This document shows, in pieces, positions 23,495-31,615 of a DNA stretch of 32,984 bases. Each line of letters opens with the position of its first letter. Positions within the stretch are counted from its first letter, which is position 1. The notes beneath the pieces were generated by a model. It saw only the letters and a list, made by a program, of their open reading frames with translations, had not been told where the DNA came from and ran no database searches. Source of the DNA: Promethearchaeota archaeon (GTDB lineage: Archaea > Asgardarchaeota > Lokiarchaeia > Sigyniarchaeales > SOKP01). A program made the translations under genes and the position numbers. The stretch covers positions 1 through 32,984 of the forward strand of contig SDNW01000015.1 of the NCBI GenBank assembly GCA_004524725.1. The letters run 5' to 3'.

Positions 23495-24817
23495 TTATGG
23501 AGTTAAACGATCTGGAGTTCTAGGGTACATTACTGCTTCTCTTATATCATCTAGTCCACATAAAAAGGTAATCCAACGTGCGATGCCTAAACCAAACCCC
23601 GCATGAGGAGGCATACCATAATCAAAAGCATTCAAGTGATATTCAAAAGATTTTGGATTTAACCCTTTTGATTCAAGTGCATCAATTAATCGTTGTTTAT
23701 TATGTACTCGAGTACCTCCTGAAGTTAATTCTAGCATTCCCATCTGTAAATCGAATGATTCACTATAATTTGGGTCTTTAGAGGGCATAATATAAAATGG
23801 TTTAATGCTCATCGGCCAATGGGTAATGTAATAATAATATTTTAGTTCCTCGCCTAGTTTTCGATATGCTTCTGTTGAAATATCTTCACCCCACTCCATT
23901 TCTATTTTAAATTTCGAATTCAATATTTCTAGAATCTCATCGTATTTATATCTCTTGAGAGGAATTTCTGGTAATACTGTCTTATTTTCCATGTTTAAAA
24001 ATTGTAAAGACGGCATTTGATTCTCTCTTATCTGCTCAATAACATAATAGACTAACTCTTCAAGTAATTTAAGGATATCATGCATATTGCCAAAAGCTAA
24101 TTCAACATCCAAGACAAATATTTCACAGATATGTCTCTTAGTTCGGCTTTTTTCTGCCCGAAAACAAGGACTAATTTCAAAAACTTTTTCATAGACTCCA
24201 CACAGTTGTTCTTTATAAAGTTGAGCAGATTGTGTCAAAAAAGCTTCTTTATCAAAATACATTATAGGAAATAATTCAGTCCCTCCCTCTGTTGCTGAAC
24301 CGATTATTTTTGGAGTAGTAATTTCAGTAAAGTCGCGTTCAAAAAGAAATTTACGTATTGCTTTTATTGTTTCCCCTCTAATACCAAATATTGCCTCATT
24401 CCTTTTAGAACGTAAATCCAAAGCTCGATGGTTTAACCGGAGGTCTAATTCTGAAACAGTCTCTCCTGACATATCTATTGGGAGCTTTTCTGGTGTCCCA
24501 TTTAAAATTCTAATTTCAGATGGTATGATTTCCACTCCTCCCGGTGCTGCTTTAAAAGGTTTAACTCTTCCTTTCACCATTATGCAATATTGGGAACCCA
24601 TCTTACTTTTCTCAAATAGATCATCTGCCACCTTTCCTTTCTTCACAGTGATTTGCCGCTCTCCCATCTTGTCCTGTAAGATGATAAATCGCAATCCACC
24701 AAGATCTCGAAAATTTCTAACCCAACCTCCGAGAATTACTTCTTGATCTACTAATTTTGGAGTAATTTCATTAGTATAATGAGTTTTTCTCCAATCGCCA
24801 ATTTCATCCAATGTCAT
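23495..24817 (-). CDS. aspS: Aspartyl-tRNA synthetase (archaeal/eukaryotic type)
   Basis: A 440-residue class IIb synthetase attaching aspartate to tRNA. The N-terminal OB-fold anticodon-binding domain reads VILGGWVRNFRDLGGLRFIILQD (28-50). The catalytic motifs follow: motif 2 as FEISPCFRAEKSRTKRH, where the archaeal class reads 'fRaE.s.T.rH', and motif 3 as GFGLGIARW near the C-terminus. The length is the short archaeal form without the bacterial GAD insertion. Archaeal AspRS may be discriminating or may also charge tRNA-Asn; the sequence alone, and the absence of gatCAB here, do not decide. It is the first gene of an operon with map. Its start is 88 bases from the divergent methyltransferase start. 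Confidence 0.97.
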   Translation of the reverse strand: MTLDEIGDWRKTHYTNEITPKLVDQEVILGGWVRNFRDLGGLRFIILQDKMGERQITVKKGKVADDLFEKSKMGSQYCIMVKGRVKPFKAAPGGVEIIPSEIRILNGTPEKLPIDMSGETVSELDLRLNHRALDLRSKRNEAIFGIRGETIKAIRKFLFERDFTEITTPKIIGSATEGGTELFPIMYFDKEAFLTQSAQLYKEQLCGVYEKVFEISPCFRAEKSRTKRHICEIFVLDVELAFGNMHDILKLLEELVYYVIEQIRENQMPSLQFLNMENKTVLPEIPLKRYKYDEILEILNSKFKIEMEWGEDISTEAYRKLGEELKYYYYITHWPMSIKPFYIMPSKDPNYSESFDLQMGMLELTSGGTRVHNKQRLIDALESKGLNPKSFEYHLNAFDYGMPPHAGFGLGIARWITFLCGLDDIREAVMYPRTPDRLTP

Positions 24818-24905
24818 ATTTAAAAATCAAAGTAAGTTATTGCTTAAATTAAATTTGAGAAGGAAAGTAACAATAAATTTTTTGCTATCTTATTATCGAT
24901 TAATC

Positions 24906-26393
24906 ATGCCATTTTTAAATTGGAATAAAAAACTTGATTTTAATTGTGAAAAATTGTTTGACCCAAATTTATTCAAGTCTCTTCGTATAGATGAAATTCA
25001 TTCTACATCAAAAAATAAGGTAGAGACCGCCTCTAATGATTGGAGTAACCTCTTAATTCAAGGGGATAATAAACAAGTTATGCAAGCTCTACTGAAAAGT
25101 TTCCGGGGAAAAATAGATCTGATTTATATAGACCCCCCTTTCTTTACGGGGGGACATTTTCATTTTAAAACATTTATCGGAGATAATTATTCAATAATTT
25201 CTAAAGCCTATTCCGATTCATGGCATGGAGGATTAGAAGCATATCTAAACTTTATTTATAAAAGGTTATTGCTACTTAAAGAGCTTTTATCTGAAACTGG
25301 TAGTGTTTATCTTCATTTAGATTGGCATGTGAGTCATTATATTAAAATTCTGCTCGATGAACTATTTGGTGAAGATAATTTCAGAAATGAAATAATCTGG
25401 TCTTATCCCGCTGCATCAGTACAAACAAGAAAGTTTTATATCCGCTCGTATGATACGATTTTCTTTTACACTAAATCTGATAAATATGTATTTAGGGATG
25501 ATCCTCATATCTATATGGAGTACTCTGATAGAGTTAAATCTGCTCTCAGAAAAGATGAAAAAGGGATTTTTTATTATCGGGGAGGAAGTCATAATGGAAA
25601 GAAACTATCACGTAAAGTCTATGTAGATGTGAATGGTATATTTCCCCGGGATGTGTGGAACGACATTCCTTATATTCGAGCGAATACTAAGGAATATCAG
25701 GGATTTTCTACCCAAAAACCCGAAAGGTTACTAAAACGAATTATTTTAGCATCGAGTAATGAAAATGATCTTGTTGCTGATTTTTTTTGTGGGACGGGAA
25801 CAAGCTTAATAGTGGCAGAAAAGCTAGGTAGAAGATGGTTAGGTTGCGATATCACTCCACAGTCTATTCATATCTGCCGAAAAAGGATATTAGATATTAA
25901 AAATAGCAACGATTTACTGAATTGGAAGAAGCGATATAAAATAGGCTTTAATTCTTTTAAATTATTAGTTATTAATGATAAACAAAAAGAATTTTCCATT
26001 CCTGGAGAACTTCTTAATCCAGGCAACTATTCCAATGCCGGTTTAGTAATCTATACAAAACCTGAATTCGAAGTTTCAATTAAACTAGATGAGCTATCAA
26101 TTCAAATTACTCTTTCTAGTTATGAGGTTCCCTATATTAGTCACCTCACCCCGAAACTTAAAAATGCGATCTCACATTTCTCGGATTGGATAGATTACTG
26201 GACGATCGACTTTGACTATCAAGGTGGCGCTATGAAATGTGATTGGGTATCTTTTAGAAATCCAAAAAACCGAGGAATGCATTTAAGCTCGAAAAAAAAT
26301 GATTATAAGATACCTGGAACATACAAGATAAGGATTAAGGTAGTTAATATTATAGGTCATGAAACCGAAAAGGAATATATCATCAAAGTTTAA
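24906..26393 (+). CDS. Orphan site-specific DNA methyltransferase (beta class, Mod-like)
   Basis: A DNA amino-methyltransferase of the N4-cytosine/N6-adenine kind (PF01555 type). The catalytic motif DLIYIDPPFFTGG comes before the SAM-binding motif ADFFCGTGTSLIVAEKLGR, the order of the beta class and type III Mod proteins. FSTQKPERLLKRII lies just before motif I, also typical. The last ~150 residues form a beta-rich domain ending GTYKIRIKVVNIIGHETEKE, an Ig-like tail seen in related methylases. The frame extends upstream to a TTG at 24840, but the ATG at 24906 (495 residues) leaves room for a promoter beside aspS and is preferred. No restriction nuclease gene is adjacent, so it is probably an orphan methyltransferase. 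Confidence 0.88.
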   Translation: MPFLNWNKKLDFNCEKLFDPNLFKSLRIDEIHSTSKNKVETASNDWSNLLIQGDNKQVMQALLKSFRGKIDLIYIDPPFFTGGHFHFKTFIGDNYSIISKAYSDSWHGGLEAYLNFIYKRLLLLKELLSETGSVYLHLDWHVSHYIKILLDELFGEDNFRNEIIWSYPAASVQTRKFYIRSYDTIFFYTKSDKYVFRDDPHIYMEYSDRVKSALRKDEKGIFYYRGGSHNGKKLSRKVYVDVNGIFPRDVWNDIPYIRANTKEYQGFSTQKPERLLKRIILASSNENDLVADFFCGTGTSLIVAEKLGRRWLGCDITPQSIHICRKRILDIKNSNDLLNWKKRYKIGFNSFKLLVINDKQKEFSIPGELLNPGNYSNAGLVIYTKPEFEVSIKLDELSIQITLSSYEVPYISHLTPKLKNAISHFSDWIDYWTIDFDYQGGAMKCDWVSFRNPKNRGMHLSSKKNDYKIPGTYKIRIKVVNIIGHETEKEYIIKV

Positions 26394-26396
26394 ATT

Positions 26397-27779
26397 TTAT
26401 TTCATTAATTCTCTTAACAACATGGTTGCATATGAGCCTCTTTTTAACGAAAACTCCAATTTCAGAATATTTTTTTTTTTAAATTCATCATCACTTCCAA
26501 ATTCCAACAATTTTAATCCAATTGGTTTGACTATCATGGGACGAAAAGTTCCCTTAAAATCATAATCAATTAACAAATCATTTTTAAAAATAGATGAATC
26601 AATACCTTCTTCATTAAATAATTCATTCAGCAACTTATTGATTAATGGGAACTCTTCAATATTGGTATCATATCCTATAAGCGGTATAACAATTCGAGCC
26701 CTATTCAGAGAAATTGCTTCTTCTAAATATTCATCATAAGAGCCTCCAAATACATATTTCACTTTTGTTAGATGACCATTATCATCATCTAATATACTGA
26801 TAACATCTCCAATTTCAGGATGGAATAATGAATATCCTTTCTTCACTCTTAAGGTTATTAATTTATTAAAAACATATGATTGAAAAGAACTAATTAGAAG
26901 CTTTAGTAAATATAAAGGCAACTTTTTCACAGCGGTCTCATAGTCTTGAGGATGATCTATTAAGGATTTTATTAAATTTCTCTCATAATTTAAACTGTGG
27001 GGAATTTTCTCAAATAATTTTTCATATTGCTTAGTCTGACTAATCTTTTTTCGAATTTTCTGACTTTTCACATCTTCAGATGAATAAGTAGTTAAGACCA
27101 TTTCTTCAAATGCATCTTTGAACTTTCCTTCAAGAATATATCTCCCCACTAAATGCGAGTTTGGTCTAAAAGTGCCAAATCTCTGTAGGCCATAATAATT
27201 AGGAAAGCCATTTTCCCGTATTTTATTTAAGATTTTTTGAATGGTCTCTATTTGATTTTCCTCAGGATCAATCTTTCTCAAAGCTATAGTGAAGTTATTG
27301 CCCCAATTGCTCCCGATCTTGACTGGTTTTTTTGTTGGAATAACATTTCTTACAAAAACGTCTTTATACTTAAATTTCTTCAGTTGATCAATATAATTAC
27401 CCCTAATAGAGAATTGCTGAACGCTCAATGAAATCTTATCTTTTAATCCAGAGTAATGAATTCCCTCGATGGGGATGTGTAACTTTCTACTCAAGATTCG
27501 AACAATCTCAAATGTATCTCTATTAATTTTTATAAGGTTAAAAGTAGTAAAATTATGAGTGGAATCATCGAATACAGATACAGGGGTATCTTCTTTAACC
27601 TCAAGAATTTTTCCCTCATTGGTAATTTCCTTTACAATAAAATCTTTATAATTATTTTTATATATACCACCTAAACCTTTCATAGAGGAGGTGGAATACA
27701 CACTTATCCCTACAAATTGTTCGATCTCTCTCTCTAGATTCCCTTGAAATTCACGATGTGATGCAGATTCATCATTCAC
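26397..27779 (-). CDS. truD: tRNA pseudouridine synthase TruD
   Basis: A 460-residue enzyme of the TruD family, making pseudouridine in tRNA (position 13 in bacteria, 35 in the eukaryotic Pus7 relatives). The catalytic aspartate D114 lies in HYSGLKDKISLSVQQFSIRG (108-127); NYYGLQRFG with the following FRPNSHLVGRYIL is the family's second signature. The start is GTG at 27779. It is the last gene of an operon with L38e, NusA-like and pth2, separated from pth2 by 23 bases. An adenine run in its last codons reads as T11 on the other strand (26470-26480), where it may terminate the convergent methyltransferase transcript. Confidence 0.95.
   Translation of the reverse strand: MNDESASHREFQGNLEREIEQFVGISVYSTSSMKGLGGIYKNNYKDFIVKEITNEGKILEVKEDTPVSVFDDSTHNFTTFNLIKINRDTFEIVRILSRKLHIPIEGIHYSGLKDKISLSVQQFSIRGNYIDQLKKFKYKDVFVRNVIPTKKPVKIGSNWGNNFTIALRKIDPEENQIETIQKILNKIRENGFPNYYGLQRFGTFRPNSHLVGRYILEGKFKDAFEEMVLTTYSSEDVKSQKIRKKISQTKQYEKLFEKIPHSLNYERNLIKSLIDHPQDYETAVKKLPLYLLKLLISSFQSYVFNKLITLRVKKGYSLFHPEIGDVISILDDDNGHLTKVKYVFGGSYDEYLEEAISLNRARIVIPLIGYDTNIEEFPLINKLLNELFNEEGIDSSIFKNDLLIDYDFKGTFRPMIVKPIGLKLLEFGSDDEFKKKNILKLEFSLKRGSYATMLLRELMK
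26470..26480 (+). terminator. Oligo-T tract inside truD that may end the methyltransferase transcript
   Basis: Eleven thymines on the plus strand lie 76 bases past the methyltransferase stop, within the antisense truD coding region. If used, the two convergent transcripts overlap by about 80 bases. The same bases code lysines in truD, so both roles constrain it. Confidence 0.4.
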
Positions 27780-27802
27780 TTTAAGGACCGTTTATACATT
27801 AT

Positions 27803-28159
27803 TTATAATAACTTCAAATCTCCAGTTATTTCATCTATCTCCGATGAAAGTGCGGGACCTATTCCTAAAGCAGTAATTGTTCCAGGAGTTAACTGAGTTA
27901 ATCCAGCATCCTTTACCAAGAAATAATTTATTTTTTTCCTTTCTAATTGGATAATGATATCTTTTATCCCATCAATTGTATTTATCTTGAGTACTACCTT
28001 TTTTTGACCACTGTTTAACCAGAACTTCCATACAATTTTATTCCTTCTTCTAACTAAATCAGAGGCTGAGACTGAAGCATGACAAGATTGAGCACACTTT
28101 TTTCCCACACCCATCTTTAAATCCGTTCTTATGAGTATAACTTGTTTATAATCATCCAC
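27803..28159 (-). CDS. pth2: Peptidyl-tRNA hydrolase, archaeal/eukaryotic type Pth2
   Basis: A 118-residue enzyme that frees peptides from stalled peptidyl-tRNAs. The family pattern is clear: [26 protein letters not shown], where Pth2 reads 'yKqv.vvR.DLkm..GK.aaQ.aHA', then [13 protein letters not shown] and the end section [19 protein letters not shown], with the usual 'DaG.Tqi..gt.TvlaigP'. The start is GTG at 28159 with aaggaa upstream. Length is normal (human PTRH2 without its leader is about 120). It is in the operon between the NusA-like gene and truD, a pairing also known from other archaea. Confidence 0.96.
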   Translation of the reverse strand: MDDYKQVILIRTDLKMGVGKKCAQSCHASVSASDLVRRRNKIVWKFWLNSGQKKVVLKINTIDGIKDIIIQLERKKINYFLVKDAGLTQLTPGTITALGIGPALSSEIDEITGDLKLL

Positions 28160-28205
28160 AATATTCCTTCCCCATTAAAAGTTAAGTGAGGACTAATTAA
28201 GAGAT

Positions 28206-28709
28206 TTATTGAAATTCTATTCTCGTTATATTGCCAGTAAGTTCTAAAATTAAATCCTCAAGCTCTTCTTTTGTAAATAAAATTTTATCTAAATCCTTTT
28301 CAAAAAGAATGGCTTTAAATTGAATATCTCCTGTGGCGAGGAAAATTTCATTTAGCGATAGAATCTTATAAGGAGCTATTAATGCTTCTATAACGGGTCT
28401 TGGTTTTTTAGTATTTTCAATTAGAATGAGCTTATCAATCTCATAAGTTTCTTTAATCCATTCTTGTAGTTCATTACTAAATTTTAATTTATCTTTTTTT
28501 CCTACTACTAAAATTACCACATCCTCAAAATCAATCGCTTTATAAAAGGAGACTTCTTTTAAATAAGTAAATTTTTCTTCCAGATCAAGTAAATCTTTAG
28601 ATAAATCTAATTCGAACTGAGTAATTTTACCGGCATCAAGATTTTCTTGGCAATTTGTGCATAAAAAACCTGTTTGTACACAACTAATACATGCTGGAAG
28701 CTTTCTCAT
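28206..28709 (-). CDS. NusA-like KH-domain protein with N-terminal zinc finger
   Basis: A 167-residue protein like archaeal 'NusA-like' transcription or RNA-binding factors that begin with a zinc finger. The four cysteines lie in CISC (7-10) and CTNC (17-20), then ENLDAGKIT, where archaeal relatives read 'CqekLe.GeIs'. The helix-strand EVSFYKAIDFEDVVILVVGK (52-71) matches the 'fykAid.ddvv.ivv.kG' entry of the KH domain. The RNA-binding GxxG loop expected next is replaced by KKDKLKFSNE, so this KH may not bind RNA in the usual way. It lies between the L38e and pth2 genes on the same strand. Confidence 0.82.
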   Translation of the reverse strand: MRKLPACISCVQTGFLCTNCQENLDAGKITQFELDLSKDLLDLEEKFTYLKEVSFYKAIDFEDVVILVVGKKDKLKFSNELQEWIKETYEIDKLILIENTKKPRPVIEALIAPYKILSLNEIFLATGDIQFKAILFEKDLDKILFTKEELEDLILELTGNITRIEFQ

Positions 28710-28751
28710 TATCTAAAAAATGATATATTTTATTAAAATTTAATATTTCTT

Positions 28752-28958
28752 TTAAAGCTCAATTATATCACAGCTAATGCTACTCAATATTCTGTCGGCA
28801 GAATTAGGATCGGTTTTATAGGTATATAGATATTTCTGAGTTCTCAACTTGAGCTTAACTACATCTTTTACACGCTTAACCCTACAATGAATAGCAAAAT
28901 CCGCTAATTCCAGAAATTTTTCCTCACTTAATATCTCTTTTGGCAAATTAATCGTCAC
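28752..28958 (-). CDS. rpl38e: Ribosomal protein L38e (eL38)
   Basis: A 68-residue protein resembling large-subunit ribosomal protein eL38. Residues 14-45, with FLELADFAIHCRVKRVKDV and then VKLKLRTQKYLYTY, align with human eL38 where it reads 'iKdFLltARrkDAksVkIkk', 'vKfKvRcsrYLYTL'. The YLYT tail of that strand is the clearest mark. In archaea eL38 is found only in some lineages, including Crenarchaeota and Asgard. It is the first gene of the L38e, NusA-like, pth2, truD operon, with a TATA-like aatatatt (28981-28988) about 25-30 bases upstream. It is divergent from L40e, across 167 bases. Confidence 0.85.
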   Translation of the reverse strand: MTINLPKEILSEEKFLELADFAIHCRVKRVKDVVKLKLRTQKYLYTYKTDPNSADRILSSISCDIIEL

Positions 28959-28980
28959 TAAACTGGTGATCTTAAAATTG

Positions 28981-29089
28981 AATATATTATTGTATTAATT
29001 ATAAAATTTTAATTTTTTCATTAGATACAAAAATTTTAATTTTTAAAACAATTTTACTCTTTAATCCTTAGTTATAAGGATATATTTTA
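28981..29089. promoter_or_regulatory. Divergent promoter region of L38e operon and L40e
   Basis: The stretch between the two ribosomal protein genes has a TATA-like aatatatt (28981-28988) suitable for the minus-strand operon. It also has tatatttta (29081-29089) suitable for L40e, with a start of transcription near 29110. Both are inferred by spacing only. Confidence 0.4.
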
Positions 29090-29125
29090 AATGATTAAAA
29101 GAAAAGCTATGAGATGAAATAAGCA

Positions 29126-29290
29126 TTGTCCCCTATTGATGATCCGGAAAAGCGCAGAATTGCACGTTATCATTTATTAGAAAAAAGTGTGTGCAGAAGA
29201 TGTGGAGCCTTAAATCCAATTAAGGCAAAAAAGTGTCGAAGATGTCATGGAAAAGATCTTCGGTTAAAAAGTAGAGAGTTAGCTAAATAG
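29126..29290 (+). CDS. rpl40e: Ribosomal protein L40e (eL40)
   Basis: A 54-residue zinc-binding large-subunit protein. The sequence SPIDDPEKRRIARYHLLEK, then VCRRCGALNPIKAKKCRRCHGKDL, matches archaeal eL40, which reads 'C.kCgarNp..a.kCRkC....LR.K'; all four cysteines (23, 26, 37, 40) are present. In eukaryotes eL40 is made as a ubiquitin fusion; here it stands alone. The in-frame stop at 29120 leaves only the TTG at 29126 as a likely start, with gagatgaa upstream as a Shine-Dalgarno. The gene is short but unmistakable. Confidence 0.95.
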   Translation: MSPIDDPEKRRIARYHLLEKSVCRRCGALNPIKAKKCRRCHGKDLRLKSRELAK

Positions 29291-29301
29291 TATTCCTTTT
29301 T

Positions 29302-31026
29302 TTAAAAGAAAAAAGCAAAATAAATAGTCATATAAATACAAACCCCTACTATAATTGAGATTATCAATCCCAATCTAATTATAAAGACTCTTTTCATATC
29401 TCTTTCAGATATTGTATTGATACTCTCGAAAAAATTTGACCTAATTCTCTTTAAAAACGATATTTTCCTTATTTTTAGCGAAATGCTAATCCGATAGATA
29501 ATTGAGGGCGTCTTTAACTCGATTACATTAATAGGTAAACAAAGAAATAGAATAGTTAAGATTAAGATTATTAACATGATGATCGTACCAAAAACATTAT
29601 CAATAACTAAAGAAACTGAATCTACTAAAACCCATCCTTGAAACTGTTGTACGATTGAAAAAACGACTAATCCGATTATTGCCGCAACATCGAAAAAATC
29701 TAACTTTCGGTACCACTTAGTTATTTCTAAAGAATTAACATTTTTAAATAGGACAAACTGAAACTTAAATTTAAATTCCCGGTACAATGTAAATCGTTGC
29801 TTTTTCTTATTATATGAAATATCAGTTCCATGAGAATCACTAAAATCTTGATTGAATGATCTCACAATAAGTATGATACCATAAGTTAATGCTATCCACC
29901 ACACAAAAGGTCCAAATAGAATCATTTGAGCCATCATAATAATCGCAATTGTTATTAAAAACAGACCAAATAGCAATTGAAATAATAGAGAATGAGTTTT
30001 ACTCAGATTTGAAAAAGACTCCTTTGGAGTAAATGAATTATTATTACGAAGTTCCTCGCTTAAGTTCTCATTATTTCGATTTGATTGGGAAAAATCAAAA
30101 AAAGTTTTAAAATCTTCTTTTACTTGGCTCTGTCCTCTCAATCTAACAGGGGAAAACCACATTTCATAAAGCATTTCTTTTGATGCTATTTCGAAATAAT
30201 TTTGTTGAAACACAACTAAAATTATTAGTACAATGATTTCTAAGATTGAATAAAATAGAAAAGACCAAGATAGCACAAATTCAGGACCTGCTTTTTCTAC
30301 AAAAAAGAGCGGAATCGCAGTCATTAATTGTAAAACAATGAAAGGAACGAAAAATACAATCCACACCAATTTTGGTCCAAGATTGTTGTTTTGGTATCGA
30401 ATAGCTTCAATATCTTTTTTAGGGATCTCGGTTAACCATGGAAAACCAGGTCGAATTTCGTATAAAAAGTAAAAATTCTCTGATTCTGAAAATCTTCCTC
30501 GAAAGATACTTAATAAGAAGTATAATAATAAACTAAACCCGACACCGAGCATTGGGAGTCCTGTTAAATAAAAAAAAGAAGGACCCCCGAGAACTACAGC
30601 ACTTCCAAATTCAACTTCATGTCCTACATCTGTTCCAAAAGTTAAAAACGAGATTAAACCGATTAATATCAAAATTATACCTGCTATTAATCGGGAAAGG
30701 GCGTAAGAGAAAAATTTAGTTTCTTTTACGGGTGATTCCCTTAAATTTCGAACATTCTTTATGGTAATCGAGTTTTCTCGTAAATAGTATGGGGCGATAA
30801 AATACTTAGATGCGAGAATAAGACCGAATATAATTATTAATATATCAATTAATAATGAAAGATTGATATTATCAACACTAAACCCTAAATCTACTCCAAA
30901 TAAAAAAAATAATAAACCTAGGACTGAGATTACAACTCCACTAACCAAAAACAGCCTCCTAAGAACCTTCTTTCTTGGGTGGATTTGTTTTAAATCTTCT
31001 ATCTCAGCTTCGTTTAAAATAGGCAT
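29302..31026 (-). CDS. Large polytopic membrane protein of unknown function
   Basis: A 574-residue protein with about eleven hydrophobic helices in pairs, separated by soluble stretches. Two stretches look like beta-rich inserts: ENFYFLYEIRPGFPWLTEIPK after the second pair, and the segment around KKQRFTLYREFKFKFQFVLF followed by NVNSLEITKWYRK after the fourth. Both have the aromatic-basic pattern 'r..ltlyr....f.f..f..i..I' seen in bacterial PH-like (bPH2-type) membrane domains, but I cannot assign them with any weight. Residue use is rich in Phe, Ile and Leu. The gene ends twelve bases after L40e and is convergent with it. Not recognised beyond this. Confidence 0.7.
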   Translation of the reverse strand: MPILNEAEIEDLKQIHPRKKVLRRLFLVSGVVISVLGLLFFLFGVDLGFSVDNINLSLLIDILIIIFGLILASKYFIAPYYLRENSITIKNVRNLRESPVKETKFFSYALSRLIAGIILILIGLISFLTFGTDVGHEVEFGSAVVLGGPSFFYLTGLPMLGVGFSLLLYFLLSIFRGRFSESENFYFLYEIRPGFPWLTEIPKKDIEAIRYQNNNLGPKLVWIVFFVPFIVLQLMTAIPLFFVEKAGPEFVLSWSFLFYSILEIIVLIILVVFQQNYFEIASKEMLYEMWFSPVRLRGQSQVKEDFKTFFDFSQSNRNNENLSEELRNNNSFTPKESFSNLSKTHSLLFQLLFGLFLITIAIIMMAQMILFGPFVWWIALTYGIILIVRSFNQDFSDSHGTDISYNKKKQRFTLYREFKFKFQFVLFKNVNSLEITKWYRKLDFFDVAAIIGLVVFSIVQQFQGWVLVDSVSLVIDNVFGTIIMLIILILTILFLCLPINVIELKTPSIIYRISISLKIRKISFLKRIRSNFFESINTISERDMKRVFIIRLGLIISIIVGVCIYMTIYFAFFF

Positions 31027-31127
31027 ATTATCGAAAAAATTGAATATATTAATATATCTTTTATTTTTTTCTTTTATAAAACTTCAACTAGATTAATTCA
31101 AAAACCATAATTTTATTAGTAACTTAA

Positions 31128-31601
31128 ATGGATTATAAACAATTTCGCAATGGATTCTTATCAACAACGGTACTCCTAGCAATCTTTTCCATTACTTTTT
31201 TAATAAGCAGTATTTTATTAAAACCATATATTGCTTTAGAACCCGCGGATAGGGATATAATTGTTATCTTGAGTGGAATCGATATACTTTTTTGCATCTA
31301 CTGGTTAATTGAGGGGCTTTATTTAAAAAAAGTCTTCAAATTAGAGGATAAAAATGTAATAAAATTCGGGAAGAGGATCGCAATTGGAACTGTCCTTTAC
31401 TTACCGAACTTTATACTATTTTGTTTTTTATTCCTTAAAGAGTTACACAATCTTCTAATTATGATGCTCCTTTTACTATTAGTAATTAAAGCTTTTCTCT
31501 TAGGAATAATCTTCAAAGAAGTATATGATCTTGTGTTTCAAAATTCACAAGACAGAAAATTTGAATTGACCCAAAATAGAAAGCTATATTTTGATATATG
31601 A
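31128..31601 (+). CDS. Four-helix membrane protein of unknown function
   Basis: A 157-residue protein with four hydrophobic segments (about 12-33, 42-62, 82-105 and 107-128) and a charged C-terminal tail (FQNSQDRKFELTQNRK). No motif was recognised. It starts with ATG just after an A/T-rich stretch and may be leaderless. It is divergent from the 574-residue membrane protein with 101 bases between, and convergent with the gene at 31616, whose stop is 14 bases away. Confidence 0.68.
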   Translation: MDYKQFRNGFLSTTVLLAIFSITFLISSILLKPYIALEPADRDIIVILSGIDILFCIYWLIEGLYLKKVFKLEDKNVIKFGKRIAIGTVLYLPNFILFCFLFLKELHNLLIMMLLLLLVIKAFLLGIIFKEVYDLVFQNSQDRKFELTQNRKLYFDI

Positions 31602-31615
31602 AATAAAGGGAAGTG

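Noticed and set aside
28752..28958. Dismissing the 68-codon frame as a shadow
   Set aside because: That view was dropped because the product matches eL38 at several points and sits in a translation operon.
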